From the NCBI GenBank assembly GCA_001542995.1, contig LFLA01000005.1, positions 1-64,000 of the forward strand: DNA of 64,000 nucleotides, written 5' to 3'. How positions within the stretch are numbered: the first letter of the stretch is position 1; each line of letters opens with the position of its first letter. Under the pieces are notes generated by a model, which saw only the letters and a list, made by a program, of their open reading frames with translations, was not told the origin of the DNA and ran no database searches. A program made the position numbers and the translations under genes. Shown piece by piece: positions 9,317 to 16,987 of the stretch. The DNA comes from Nitrospina sp. LS_NOB. GTDB lineage: Bacteria; Nitrospinota; Nitrospinia; Nitrospinales; VA-1.

Positions 9317-10405
9317 ATGTCTGAAATTTTCTATAAAGTCATATCGCCCGATCGTAAATGGTATTGGTTTCCGGTTTTTGCAATCCTGAAACTCATTTCC
9401 TTTGTTTATTTACTGGGCCACTATTTTCGTCTCCGGGCCTACCGTTGGGGAGTGTTCCCTAGCCGTAAACTCGACTGCCGGGTGATCAGCGTTGGCAACC
9501 TGACGCTGGGCGGAACAGGAAAAACGCCCTTTGTCATGATGATTGCCGAAACCCTCAGGGGGAATGGACTCAAGCCCGCTATTCTCACCCGAGGTTATGG
9601 CGGAAAATCCGGCGACCCGGTCAATGTGGTCTGCGATGGAAAACAAACGCTGCTTTCTCCGGAATGGGTCGGCGATGAAGCGGTGATGATGGCGGAAAAA
9701 CTCAAAAACGTTCCGGTTTTAACCGGGCCGGACCGTTATCAGACAGGGCGGTATGCGCTCGATCATTTTGGCGTCGATACTCTGGTACTGGATGATGGAT
9801 TTCAGCACTTGGCTTTAAACCGCGATCTGGACATCCTGCTATTTGATCATTTCAGGCCACTCGGTAACGGCCATCTTTTTCCGGCGGGGGAGTTGCGTGA
9901 ACCGGCAAGAGAAACAAGAAGGGCAGATATGGTTTGCTTCACCCATTATTCCGGTGGTTCCATCAATTTTGATTCACGCCTTTTGGGTTCCGTCCCTCAG
10001 ATCAAAACGCACCTTCGTCTGGATTCCATAATTCGCATGGATGATGAGGAAGTGCTGGAGATGGAGATACTAAAAAATGAACCGGTCGCCGCATTTTGTG
10101 GGATTGCCAAACCGGAAGGGTTCATGCGGATTTTGCTGGACTCGCAGATTCAACTAAAATTTTTCAAGTCTTTTCCCGATCATCATCCTTACACCTCGCA
10201 GGATATTAAAGAATTGGAATCCCGCGCGGTAAAAGAGGGCGCCCGGTTCCTTTTGCTTCCAGAAAAAGACGCGGTGAAACTCAAAGAGATGAAATTCACC
10301 TTGCCTTTTTTTAAAGTGGTGATCGAACTTGAAATTCTGGAAGGACGTGAAACCTTCAACAAACAACTGCTCGGTCAGCGTGACGCGGGCCCCAGTGGGC
10401 AATAG
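9317..10405 (+). CDS. lpxK: Tetraacyldisaccharide 4'-kinase
   Basis: LpxK phosphorylates the 4' position of the lipid A disaccharide at the inner membrane. This 362-aa protein has an N-terminal hydrophobic segment, the P-loop region SVGNLTLGGTGKTPF, then LTRGYGG, GDEAVMMA, DTLVLDDGFQHL and FPAGELREP, all LpxK hallmarks. The last residues (RDAGPSGQ) are read from family B repeat DNA (GGGCAATAG stop context), as also seen in holA. It diverges from waaA, which supports a lipid A-Kdo gene group. Confidence 0.93.
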   Translation: MSEIFYKVISPDRKWYWFPVFAILKLISFVYLLGHYFRLRAYRWGVFPSRKLDCRVISVGNLTLGGTGKTPFVMMIAETLRGNGLKPAILTRGYGGKSGDPVNVVCDGKQTLLSPEWVGDEAVMMAEKLKNVPVLTGPDRYQTGRYALDHFGVDTLVLDDGFQHLALNRDLDILLFDHFRPLGNGHLFPAGELREPARETRRADMVCFTHYSGGSINFDSRLLGSVPQIKTHLRLDSIIRMDDEEVLEMEILKNEPVAAFCGIAKPEGFMRILLDSQIQLKFFKSFPDHHPYTSQDIKELESRAVKEGARFLLLPEKDAVKLKEMKFTLPFFKVVIELEILEGRETFNKQLLGQRDAGPSGQ

Positions 10406-10490
10406 CCCATTGAGCCGAGAAGCCGATTGGGCACGAGATCAAGACATGCCATTTTCCAGCGGAGGTGCTTCGCTGGCACACTGGTAATTT
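10378..10490. repeat. Family B repeat after lpxK
   Basis: This repeat overlaps the lpxK stop and fills the gap before the next gene. Units seen are GGGCAATAGCCCATTGAGCC and CCAGCGGAGGTGCTTCGCTGG. Similar units occur near 45985-46040, 59215-59345 and 61306-61450. Confidence 0.6.
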
Positions 10491-10493
10491 ACA

Positions 10494-10952
10494 ATGATTG
10501 ATTTTAAATCCCTCAGTTCAAACCAGAAGTTTATGTTGAACATTCTGGTTCCGATGCTTTACTTGTTTCCTTTGGTGCTGGCTTATGTGGGCCCGAAAAA
10601 TTTTGGGTTCGGGGTGCCCATTCTGGTTTATGCGGGACTGTCCATCGGGGCGATGGGTGTTCTGTTATGGATGGTTGCAATGTGGTCGCTGGGTTCTTCG
10701 CTCGCCGTTCTGCCGGGAACAGACCATTTGGTCACCCAAGGGGTTTACCGGGTTTTTCGCCACCCGATTTATATAGGAATCGTTTTGACGTTGAGCGGAT
10801 TGTTTGTGGCCTGCGGTTCTATACCTTGTCTGGTTTATGTATTTGTGGTGGTGATCCCCTTGAATATCTTCCGGGCCAGGGCTGAAGAGAAAGTTCTGTT
10901 GGAACAATTGGGCTCTGCCTATCAACAGTACAAGGATTCCACACTTTGTTGA
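10494..10952 (+). CDS. Isoprenylcysteine/phospholipid methyltransferase-like membrane protein
   Basis: This 152-aa protein has four or five hydrophobic segments and the region LVTQGVYRVFRHPIYIG, followed near the end by RAEEKVLLEQLGSAYQQYK. That pattern defines the ICMT/PEMT-like membrane methyltransferases (SAM-dependent, active at the membrane). The true substrate in bacteria is mostly unknown and cannot be told here. It lies between lpxK and an amidohydrolase gene on the same strand, 10 nt before the latter. Confidence 0.75.
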   Translation: MIDFKSLSSNQKFMLNILVPMLYLFPLVLAYVGPKNFGFGVPILVYAGLSIGAMGVLLWMVAMWSLGSSLAVLPGTDHLVTQGVYRVFRHPIYIGIVLTLSGLFVACGSIPCLVYVFVVVIPLNIFRARAEEKVLLEQLGSAYQQYKDSTLC

Positions 10953-10962
10953 AAACGGGACT

Positions 10963-12189
10963 ATGAAAATAAAATTCCGGGCCTTGTTGACAATGTGTGG
11001 AGATCCCGTTGAAAACGGCGAGCTGATTATTGATGGCGGCAACATTGTCGAGATATCAACAACGCAATCGGGCAATGATGATGTGGATCTTTCCGACTGC
11101 CTGCTCATGCCGGGGTTTGTCAACGCGCATTGCCACCTCAGTTTGACTGCCCTTGAAAAAAAACTTTCTCCTTCTGATTCATTTGCGGATTGGATTCGTG
11201 CGTTGATCCCGTTGAATTCTGCTCTCGATAACGAGAGCCGGATTCGGGGAATTCGCGCAGGTGCGGAAGTGATGAAACGTTCCGGCGTGACCGCGCTGGG
11301 AGATTATGTCGCCGAGCCTGAACTGTTGCCCGTGATTGGCGAGTTGGGTTTTCGCTCGGTACTGTTCTTAGAGACGATAGGGTTTCAGTCTCAAAAAGCG
11401 TTAGCGCTTTGCAAAAACCTGGAAGAGGTTTTACAACGTGAATGCGTTTCTCCGCTTTATCAGTTGGGCTTGGCGCCGCATGCGCCTTATTCTGTTTCTC
11501 CCGATCTGTTCCGGCGTCTTGCGCAACTGGCCGAGCAATATCATTGCCCGCTTTCCTGCCATGTTGCAGAAATTAAAGAGGAGTCCAGGTTTCTTGTAAT
11601 CGGTGACAATTCATTGGAAGAATTGTTAAAGGAAAGATCTGCCTGGGATCCCGAATGGCAACCTCCCTATAAAACGCCGATGCAATATCTTTCTTCTCTT
11701 GAAATTTTGGACCGTCTTATCGCTGTGCATTGCAATTTTGTTTCAGATGATCTGGATATTATGGAAGAGAAAAAGGTTAGCACGGTGTTTTGCCCCAAGA
11801 GCACTGCGTGGTTTGGCCGGACGCAATTCATGCCGGTTCGCGCTTTGCTGGATAGGGGAATGAATGTGGCTCTCGGAACCGATTCACTGGCCAGCAATGA
11901 TTCCCTCAACTTTCTCGATGAGTTGCGCACGGCCGATAAACTTTTGCCTGATGTCAGCCGACAGGAAATACTCACCATGGCGACCTCCGGGGGCGCAGAA
12001 GCTTTGGGATTGCAGTGTGGCACACTGGCTTCCGGACAAAAAGCCGACCTGATTGGATTCCGTGTTTCTCCTTCTTATTCAGGGCTTTGGTGGGATGTAC
12101 CCTTCGAACCTCATCGCTGTGAAGTGGATTTTTACAGTGTGGATGGGGAACCCGATGCCCTTTTTCCCCTATCTCGCCCCAAAGCTTGA
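10963..12189 (+). CDS. Amidohydrolase (adenosine-type deaminase family)
   Basis: This 408-aa metal-dependent hydrolase belongs to the group with chlorohydrolase, SAH/MTA deaminase and aminofutalosine deaminase. Metal ligands are visible as NAHCHLS, CHVAEIKEE (HxE), AVHCN and GTDSLASND, in the expected order, with PHAPYSVSP in the middle. The N- and C-terminal beta-strand domain is present (LLMPGF; SGQKADLIGF). Aminofutalosine deaminase for menaquinone synthesis is one possibility, but nothing nearby supports a particular substrate. The stop codon overlaps the -35 box of the next gene's promoter. Confidence 0.8.
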   Translation: MKIKFRALLTMCGDPVENGELIIDGGNIVEISTTQSGNDDVDLSDCLLMPGFVNAHCHLSLTALEKKLSPSDSFADWIRALIPLNSALDNESRIRGIRAGAEVMKRSGVTALGDYVAEPELLPVIGELGFRSVLFLETIGFQSQKALALCKNLEEVLQRECVSPLYQLGLAPHAPYSVSPDLFRRLAQLAEQYHCPLSCHVAEIKEESRFLVIGDNSLEELLKERSAWDPEWQPPYKTPMQYLSSLEILDRLIAVHCNFVSDDLDIMEEKKVSTVFCPKSTAWFGRTQFMPVRALLDRGMNVALGTDSLASNDSLNFLDELRTADKLLPDVSRQEILTMATSGGAEALGLQCGTLASGQKADLIGFRVSPSYSGLWWDVPFEPHRCEVDFYSVDGEPDALFPLSRPKA

Positions 12190-12214
12190 CGGGAAACAAG
12201 GATTTTCGTATAAT
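12186..12214 (+). promoter_or_regulatory. Sigma-70-type promoter for the lipoprotein gene
   Basis: TTGACG at 12186-12191 and TATAAT at 12209-12214 are separated by 17 bp, close to the consensus. The -35 box overlaps the amidohydrolase stop codon. The start codon of the lipoprotein gene (12252) is 37 bp past the -10 box. Confidence 0.7.
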
Positions 12215-12251
12215 CTATTGATATAAAAAGAATTATTTGATTTGGGGTCGT

Positions 12252-12711
12252 ATGCCAAGGTTGTTTAAAATCATTGGGATAGCGGGAATGGTGTTTTTTC
12301 TTTCCGCCTGCGGAATCAAGGGTGGAAGCAACTCTCCCCTGCGCTTCAAGCAGATTACACTTGCTATGGAAATGGAAACGCTCATCCAAGCGGGGTGTAA
12401 CAAGGAATACGAGTATTTTGACCGGGATATTGCCATGTTGTATTCATTGATTCCCGGTGGCGGGCAATGGTATACCGGCGAGACCCGCAAGGCATGGATT
12501 TATTTAGTTTCCTTTCCTTTTAATAGTTCCTTATATTGTCTCCTTCCAGGATGCGCAGAATTCGGTCGATTACTATAATTTTCGTTATACAGCGCATTTT
12601 TGCAAAGCCAAGCTTCAGTCGATCCAGGAAATGCAGGACAAGGAATATTTAAAGAAACCTTCCAAGAAGCGGAAAATAGCTCGCCAGGGTTCTGGCAGGA
12701 ACCAGTTTTGA
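12252..12711 (+). pseudogene. Frameshifted small lipoprotein with a membrane segment
   Basis: The first frame encodes a lipoprotein signal (FFLSAC), then SLIPGGGQWYTGETRKAW, which resembles the start of small TM2-like membrane modules. It then runs into FNSSLYC and stops at 12578. The +1 frame continues without a break to the TGA at 12709-12711, giving a hydrophobic LIVPYIVSF, then DYYNFRYTAHFCKAKL and a basic tail. Removing one T from the run at 12518-12521 joins both parts into about 152 residues. The ORF track starts at a TTG; the ATG at 12252 is preferred. This is either a recent frameshift or a sequencing error. Function unknown. Confidence 0.7.
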
Positions 12712-13029
12712 AAATGGCTCGTTTGGGCGGGAAGATGTTTTTTTTCGGAAATTAAGACAAGAAAGAAAAAAATCTGGTATTTGGGAATTTTCAGTGTTAA
12801 AATTCTTCGCTTAATGGTGCAGGTGGGGTGTTTTTTTTCTATTAAAAGACATTCGGCCATGCTATAGTGCGTCACAATATCACCCTTTCGCGGCAATACA
12901 TCCTGTTAATCTTAATGAAATAGCTGAAAACCTCCAATTTTTATTGCAATTTTTATTGAAACTTTCAATTTCAATTTTTATTGAAACTTTGAAAATCAAA
13001 GTGCAATATGGGGGTTTTTTATTTGCTGA
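12712..13029. other. AT-rich gap before the tRNA cluster
   Basis: This 318-bp stretch has no gene that I can support; the minus-strand ORFs overlap the tRNA or lack family features. It is AT-rich with several T runs. The second half holds a short tandem repeat (12935-12990). A TATAGT at 12863-12868 and TTGAAA at 12981-12986 are weak promoter-like elements, and the promoter of the tRNA-rpmG-secE-nusG transcript probably lies here, but I cannot fix it. Confidence 0.4.
12935..12990. repeat. Short tandem repeat, CAATTTTTATTGAAACTTT
   Basis: Two exact 19-bp copies of CAATTTTTATTGAAACTTT (12947-12965 and 12972-12990) have a 25-bp period, preceded by a partial copy (12935-12946). The second copy contains the hairpin TTTCAAT-TTTT-ATTGAAA. 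It lies 40 bp upstream of the first tRNA. Confidence 0.75.
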
Positions 13030-13105
13030 GCTGGCGTAGCTCAGTTGGTAGAGCAGCTGATTTGTAATCAGCAGGTCGGGGGTTCGAGTCCCTTTGCCAG
13101 CTCCA
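13030..13105 (+). tRNA. tRNA-Thr (TGT)
   Basis: This 76-nt cloverleaf has acceptor GCTGGCG paired with TGCCAGC, D-arm TAGCTCAGTTGGTAGAGC, anticodon stem GCTGA/TCAGC with loop TTTGTAA (anticodon TGT), and T-arm GGTTCGAGTCC. The CCA end is encoded. First of four tRNAs upstream of rpmG. Confidence 0.97.
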
Positions 13106-13206
13106 GTTTTAATTGACTGGTTTAAAAAGGATTCCGGTGCCCTGCAATGGAGGTTTAGGCTGGGCGATGACCGACTGTGGGGTTGTGATGGTTCACCCAT
13201 AATGAC

Positions 13207-13288
13207 GGGGAGGTTCCCGAGTGGCCAAAGGGAACAGACTGTAAATCTGTCGGCTCAGCCTTCGGAGGTTCGAATCCTCCCCTCCCCA
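13207..13288 (+). tRNA. tRNA-Tyr (GTA)
   Basis: This class II tRNA has a long variable arm (CGGCTCAGCCTTCG). Acceptor GGGGAGG pairs with CCTCCCC, and the anticodon loop CTGTAAA gives anticodon GTA. The discriminator is A; the following bases are TCC, so CCA is not encoded. Confidence 0.96.
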
Positions 13289-13313
13289 TCCTGGATTTAG
13301 GTTGGATGAACTT

Positions 13314-13390
13314 GCGGGAATAGCTCAGTTGGCTAGAGCGTCAGCCTTCCAAGCTGAGGGTCGCCGGTTCGAGTCCGGTTTCCCGCTCCA
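13314..13390 (+). tRNA. tRNA-Gly (TCC)
   Basis: This 77-nt tRNA has acceptor GCGGGAA paired with TTCCCGC, anticodon stem TCAGC/GCTGA with loop CTTCCAA (anticodon TCC), T-arm GGTTCGAGTCC and an encoded CCA. Confidence 0.97.
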
Positions 13391-13423
13391 CCTTTGGCCG
13401 GGTATTGGGAGTCAGTATTTAAC

Positions 13424-13498
13424 GCCCACGTAGCTCAGTGGTGGAGCACTTCCTTGGTAAGGAAGAGGTCATCGGTTCAATCCCGATCGTGGGCTCCA
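13424..13498 (+). tRNA. tRNA-Thr (GGT)
   Basis: This 75-nt tRNA has acceptor GCCCACG paired with CGTGGGC, anticodon stem CTTCC/GGAAG with loop TTGGTAA (anticodon GGT), T-arm GGTTCAATCC and an encoded CCA. In many bacteria tufB comes next; here rpmG does. Confidence 0.97.
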
Positions 13499-13596
13499 GG
13501 TTTTCATTGGGTGGTTCCTGGGTTTGATAGAGATTTTAAATGTCTTGCCGCCGGTAGGGGGTGAGGCTGTCGGATGTAAAGGTTGAGTAAATAATT

Positions 13597-13746
13597 ATGA
13601 GAGTTATCGTTCATTTGGCATGTTCTGATTGTAATCGGAAGAATTATTCGGGGACTAAAAACAAGAAGACCACCACGCAAAGGTTGGAATTCAAGAAATA
13701 CTGTAGATTTTGCAGAAAACACACCCCCCATAAGGAAACTAAATAA
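13597..13746 (+). CDS. rpmG: 50S ribosomal protein L33
   Basis: This gene is absent from the forward ORF track because of its size. It encodes 49 residues ([12 protein letters not shown] ... [16 protein letters not shown]). Two CxxC pairs (CSDC and CRFC) make it the zinc-binding form of L33, a small protein of the large subunit near the E site. The TAA at 13744-13746 ends it. It lies between tRNA-Thr and tRNA-Trp in the usual rpmG-trnW-secE-nusG order. Confidence 0.95.
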   Translation: MRVIVHLACSDCNRKNYSGTKNKKTTTQRLEFKKYCRFCRKHTPHKETK

Positions 13747-13845
13747 AGAAAAATCGGACGGTTGGGAGTGAGAGCGAATGTCCGGGTGATCGGGCAGGCG
13801 GAAATACTCCTGCCCCTCCTAATAAACTGGCGCGGATTCCGAATT

Positions 13846-13918
13846 AGGTCAGTAGCTCTAACGGTAGAGCATCGGATTCCAAATCCGAGGGTTGGGGGTT
13901 CGAATCCCTCCTGGCCTG
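13846..13918 (+). tRNA. tRNA-Trp (CCA)
   Basis: This 73-nt tRNA has acceptor AGGTCAG paired with CTGGCCT, anticodon stem TCGGA/TCCGA with loop TTCCAAA (anticodon CCA), T-arm GGTTCGAATCC and discriminator G. CCA is not encoded. Its place between rpmG and secE is the usual one. Confidence 0.97.
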
Positions 13919-13939
13919 TTGAAACTTGGTTGAGGGCAT

Positions 13940-14122
13940 ATGATTGAAAAAGCTTTTGGGTTTTTGGCTGAGGTGAGAGCTGAGGTCAAGAGGGTAACTT
14001 GGCCTACCCGTGCAGAGGCCATGGGCGGTACCGCCGTAGTGGTTGTGGTGGTTTTGATAATGGCCTTGTTTCTGGGGATTGTCGACGCGATTCTCTCGAA
14101 GATTGTGCAGAGTCTTATATGA
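13940..14122 (+). CDS. secE: Preprotein translocase subunit SecE
   Basis: SecE is the small essential clamp of the SecYEG protein-export channel. This 60-aa protein has the typical short form: an amphipathic start ending in VRAEVKRVTWPTRAE and one membrane helix (VVVVVVLIMALFLGIVDAI). The KVTWPT-like signature is diagnostic. Its stop codon overlaps a possible ATG for nusG (ATGA), so translation of the two may be coupled. Confidence 0.95.
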   Translation: MIEKAFGFLAEVRAEVKRVTWPTRAEAMGGTAVVVVVVLIMALFLGIVDAILSKIVQSLI

Positions 14123-14145
14123 TATCTGACGGGGGTACCTTGTCC

Positions 14146-14670
14146 ATGCAATGGTTTGTTATTCACACCTATTCCGGCTTTGAGCGGAAGGTGAAGTTAA
14201 ATATAGAAGAGCAGTTCGGGCGTTCCAGCTACAGCGAAAACTTTGGTGAGGTGGTTATACCGACCGAAGAGGTGGTTGAGGTGCGCAAGGGTAAGAAAAA
14301 AGTTTCCTCAAGGAAGTTTTTCCCGGGATATATCCTGATCAATGTCGAGATGAATCAGGATATCTGGTACATGATTAAAAATACTCCTAAAGTCACCGGT
14401 TTTCTAGGTGGGGGAGGCGAGCCTGTTCCTCTGTCGGAGGAAGAGATCAAGTTGATCATGAATCAGATTAAGGGAGAATCCGCACGGCCCAAGCCGAAAT
14501 TCTCTTTTGAGAAAGGTGAGAGTGTGAGGGTTATAGAGGGGCCGTTCCTGAATTTCAATGGAACTGTTGAGGATGTCAATCATGGCAAGGGTAAAGTCAG
14601 AGTCATGGTTTCGATTTTTGGGCGCGCCACTCCGGTGGAATTGGAATTTCCCCAGATCGAGCGGGTTTAA
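14146..14670 (+). CDS. nusG: Transcription termination/antitermination protein NusG
   Basis: NusG binds RNA polymerase, supports elongation and links to Rho or ribosomal S10. This 174-aa protein has the NGN domain (MQWFVIHTYSGFERKVK, FFPGYILINVEM, FLGGGGEPVPL) and a C-terminal KOW domain (GESVRVIEGPFLNFNGTVED). The ORF track start is far upstream. I chose the ATG at 14146 by family fit; a TTG at 14140 and an ATG at 14119 overlapping the secE stop are alternatives. Confidence 0.95.
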   Translation: MQWFVIHTYSGFERKVKLNIEEQFGRSSYSENFGEVVIPTEEVVEVRKGKKKVSSRKFFPGYILINVEMNQDIWYMIKNTPKVTGFLGGGGEPVPLSEEEIKLIMNQIKGESARPKPKFSFEKGESVRVIEGPFLNFNGTVEDVNHGKGKVRVMVSIFGRATPVELEFPQIERV

Positions 14671-14718
14671 TCAGTAATCGTGCAATAGATAGATAGTAGA
14701 TAAATAAGGGGTCAGATT

Positions 14719-15147
14719 GTGGCAACAAAAGAAGTGATGAGTCAGATCAAGTTGCAAATTCCTGCCGGGCAGGCCACCCCGTCACCGCCTGTTGGGCCGG
14801 CGTTGGGTCAGCACGGTGTGAACATTATGGATTTCTGTAAATCCTTCAACGCCAAAACCCAGGGCCAGGAAGGAAGCATCATTCCTGTGATCATTGATGT
14901 TTATAAGGACAAGAGTTTTTCTTTTATTACAAAATCTCCTCCCGCTTCGGCTTTGTTGAAGCAGGCAGCGGGGATCGCAAAAGGTTCCTCGAATCCGAGT
15001 AAGGAGTTTGTCGGCAAGGTGACCGAGGAGCAGGTTCGAGAGATCGCAAAAGTTAAAATGGAAGACTTGAATGCTGGAGATGTTGAAGCCGCGATGCAGA
15101 TCATAAGAGGCTCGGCAAAAAGCATGGGTCTGACTGTTGAGAATTAA
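14719..15147 (+). CDS. rplK: 50S ribosomal protein L11
   Basis: L11 forms the base of the stalk, where translation factors bind 23S rRNA. This 142-aa protein has the N-terminal proline-rich region ([20 protein letters not shown]) and the RNA-binding C-terminal half ending SMGLTVEN. It starts with GTG. It follows nusG by 48 nt and precedes rplA by 24 nt, as in most bacteria. Confidence 0.97.
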   Translation: MATKEVMSQIKLQIPAGQATPSPPVGPALGQHGVNIMDFCKSFNAKTQGQEGSIIPVIIDVYKDKSFSFITKSPPASALLKQAAGIAKGSSNPSKEFVGKVTEEQVREIAKVKMEDLNAGDVEAAMQIIRGSAKSMGLTVEN

Positions 15148-15171
15148 CCGCAAGTAGGCAGGAATAAAATT

Positions 15172-15861
15172 ATGGCAAAGCATGGAAAAAGGCACAGGGC
15201 CGGCGCAGAAAAAGTTGACCCTGATACCCGGTATGAATTGAAGGAAGCCTTGGGGTTGGCGGTTGCTGTCAAATGCGAAAAATTTGATGAGTCATTGGAT
15301 GTGGCTGTCCGGTTGAGCGTTGATCCCAGGAAAGCCGATCAAAATATCCGCGGTAGTGTTGTGTTGCCCAAGGGGACGGGAAAGAAATTTCGTGTGCTGG
15401 TATTCGCGAAAGGTGAAAAAGAAAAAGAGGCCAAAGATGCCGACGCCGAAGTGGTTGGCGGTGATGATCTGGTTGCGAAGATTCAGGGTGGGTGGATGGA
15501 GTTTGACCGTGTGGTGGCCACGCCCGATATGATGGGTCAAGTAGGCAAGCTGGGAAAAATCCTGGGTCCTCGGGGATTGATGCCTAATCCCAAAACGGGC
15601 ACGGTGACTTTTGATGTCAAGCAGGCTATTGAGTCTATCCAGGCCGGCAAGGTGGACTACCGGGTTGACAAGAGTGGTATCGTCCACGCCTCTTTAGGTA
15701 AAGCCAGTTTTTCGGTGGAAGCTTTAGAGGAAAATTTTCATACCCTGATGACAGCTCTTGTGAAGGCCAAGCCGGCCTCAAGCAAGGGGCATTATGTCAA
15801 GGGTGTTTCAGTGTCAACGACTATGGGTGTTGGAGTTAGAGTGGCTTATACGCCCAATTGA
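15172..15861 (+). CDS. rplA: 50S ribosomal protein L1
   Basis: L1 forms the mobile stalk at the E site and in many bacteria represses its own L11-L1 transcript. This 229-aa protein shows [33 protein letters not shown] and [14 protein letters not shown], which are L1 signatures. It is in rplK-rplA, and length is normal. Confidence 0.97.
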   Translation: MAKHGKRHRAGAEKVDPDTRYELKEALGLAVAVKCEKFDESLDVAVRLSVDPRKADQNIRGSVVLPKGTGKKFRVLVFAKGEKEKEAKDADAEVVGGDDLVAKIQGGWMEFDRVVATPDMMGQVGKLGKILGPRGLMPNPKTGTVTFDVKQAIESIQAGKVDYRVDKSGIVHASLGKASFSVEALEENFHTLMTALVKAKPASSKGHYVKGVSVSTTMGVGVRVAYTPN

Positions 15862-15916
15862 TGGATAAGTTTTTCGTTCCTTTAGGGCGGAAGACGGAAT
15901 GAGAGGGGTGGCTGAC

Positions 15917-16444
15917 GTGCCAAACGCAGAAAAGATAAAGAAGGTTGAAGAATTAAACGGGCTGTTTCTAAAGGCCAAGTCGGCTGTTCTTGCGGACTAT
16001 CAGGGAATTGAAGCTCCTGAGTTGACCCAGTTGCGCAGTCATATGCGGTCGAAGTCTGTGGACTTTCGTGTGATAAAAAATACCCTGGCCCGGCAGGCCG
16101 CGAAGAATACCCCTTTTGAGTTGCTGGATGAGGAGTTTAAGGGTCCGGTTTCTCTGGTGATTAGCTTTGAGGATATGGTGGCTCCTGCTAAGGCTCTGGC
16201 GGAGCACGCGAAGTCCGGAGTTAAGAAGAGCCCTAAAGTGATTTGCGGTGTGATTGAGGGGAAGAAGATTTCTCCTGCAGAAGTTAAAGCTCTTGCGGAC
16301 TTACCTTCCAGGGAAGTTCTTATTTCCCAAATGCTGGCGGTTTTCAATGGGCCTACGACAAATTTTGTCGGTGTTTTCAGTAGCCTGTTGAGAAAGTTGG
16401 TGGGGACGCTGGACGCGGTTCGCGAGAAAAAGGCATCCGAATAA
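15917..16444 (+). CDS. rplJ: 50S ribosomal protein L10
   Basis: L10 holds the L7/L12 dimers on the ribosome stalk. Signatures are SAVLADYQGIEAPELTQLR, DFRVIKNTLARQA and the C-terminal helix FSSLLRKLVGTLDAVREKK that binds L12. The ORF track starts with an ATG at 15899. I prefer the GTG at 15917 (175 aa, PNAEKIKKVEEL), which fits the family length better and has AGAGGGG 8 nt upstream; a GTG at 15908 is also possible. Confidence 0.94.
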   Translation: MPNAEKIKKVEELNGLFLKAKSAVLADYQGIEAPELTQLRSHMRSKSVDFRVIKNTLARQAAKNTPFELLDEEFKGPVSLVISFEDMVAPAKALAEHAKSGVKKSPKVICGVIEGKKISPAEVKALADLPSREVLISQMLAVFNGPTTNFVGVFSSLLRKLVGTLDAVREKKASE

Positions 16445-16446
16445 AC

Positions 16447-16481
16447 CGGCCCGTAGGGGGCCGTTGTAATGATATTTTTTT
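16447..16481 (+). promoter_or_regulatory. Hairpin in the rplJ-rplL gap
   Basis: CGGCCC and GGGCCG form a perfect 6-bp stem with a GTAGG loop (16447-16463), followed 11 bases later by a run of Ts. It could be an RNA processing site or a partial terminator that sets the L10 to L12 ratio. The spacing of the T run argues against a simple terminator. Confidence 0.35.
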
Positions 16482-16528
16482 AAATTAAACCAGGTTTTAG
16501 ATGCCACAATTATTGAAAGGAGGGCGCA

Positions 16529-16906
16529 ATGGCCGTCACAAAGGAGGAGGTAGTTTCCTTCATAGATACTATGACTGTTTTGGAAATGTCTGAGTTCGTA
16601 AAAGAATTAGAAGATAAGTATGGTGTGACCGCAGCGGCACCTGCGGTTGCGGTTGCAGCGCCTGCGGGAGGCGGAGAAGCTGCCGCTGAAGAGAAGACAG
16701 AGTTTGACGTGATTCTTACTGTAATAGGCGATAAGAAAATCCAGGTTATCAAGGAAGTCAGGACCATTACAGGCTTGGGTTTGAAAGATGCAAAAGATTT
16801 GGTAGAAGGTGCTCCCAAGGCGATTAAAGAAGGCGTGAAGAAAGAAGAAGCCGAAGAAATTAAAACGAAAGTTGAAGCGGCTGGTGGAACGGTGGAGGTT
16901 AAGTAA
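16529..16906 (+). CDS. rplL: 50S ribosomal protein L7/L12
   Basis: L7/L12 is the multi-copy stalk protein that recruits and activates translation GTPases. This 125-aa protein has the N-terminal dimer domain ([16 protein letters not shown]), an Ala/Gly/Glu hinge ([12 protein letters not shown]) and the C-terminal factor-binding domain ([20 protein letters not shown]). A strong GGAGG lies before the ATG, fitting high expression. Confidence 0.98.
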   Translation: MAVTKEEVVSFIDTMTVLEMSEFVKELEDKYGVTAAAPAVAVAAPAGGGEAAAEEKTEFDVILTVIGDKKIQVIKEVRTITGLGLKDAKDLVEGAPKAIKEGVKKEEAEEIKTKVEAAGGTVEVK

Positions 16907-16987
16907 CGGAAACCCGGGATAGTAACTTTACCCACGCCTTAACAGGTAAATTTTCCGTTAATCTTTCTTTTAGAAGGATGTAGCCTT

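Noticed and set aside
12880-13200. 106-aa minus-strand ORF across tRNA-Thr
   Set aside because: It overlaps a certain tRNA and contains the GAGKGTRTPDLLITNQLLYQ-type peptide that commonly arises from antisense tRNA translation.
13858-14166. 102-aa minus-strand ORF across tRNA-Trp and secE
   Set aside because: It is antisense to tRNA-Trp and secE, with the RPGGIRTPNPRIWNPMLYR peptide typical of antisense tRNA reading.
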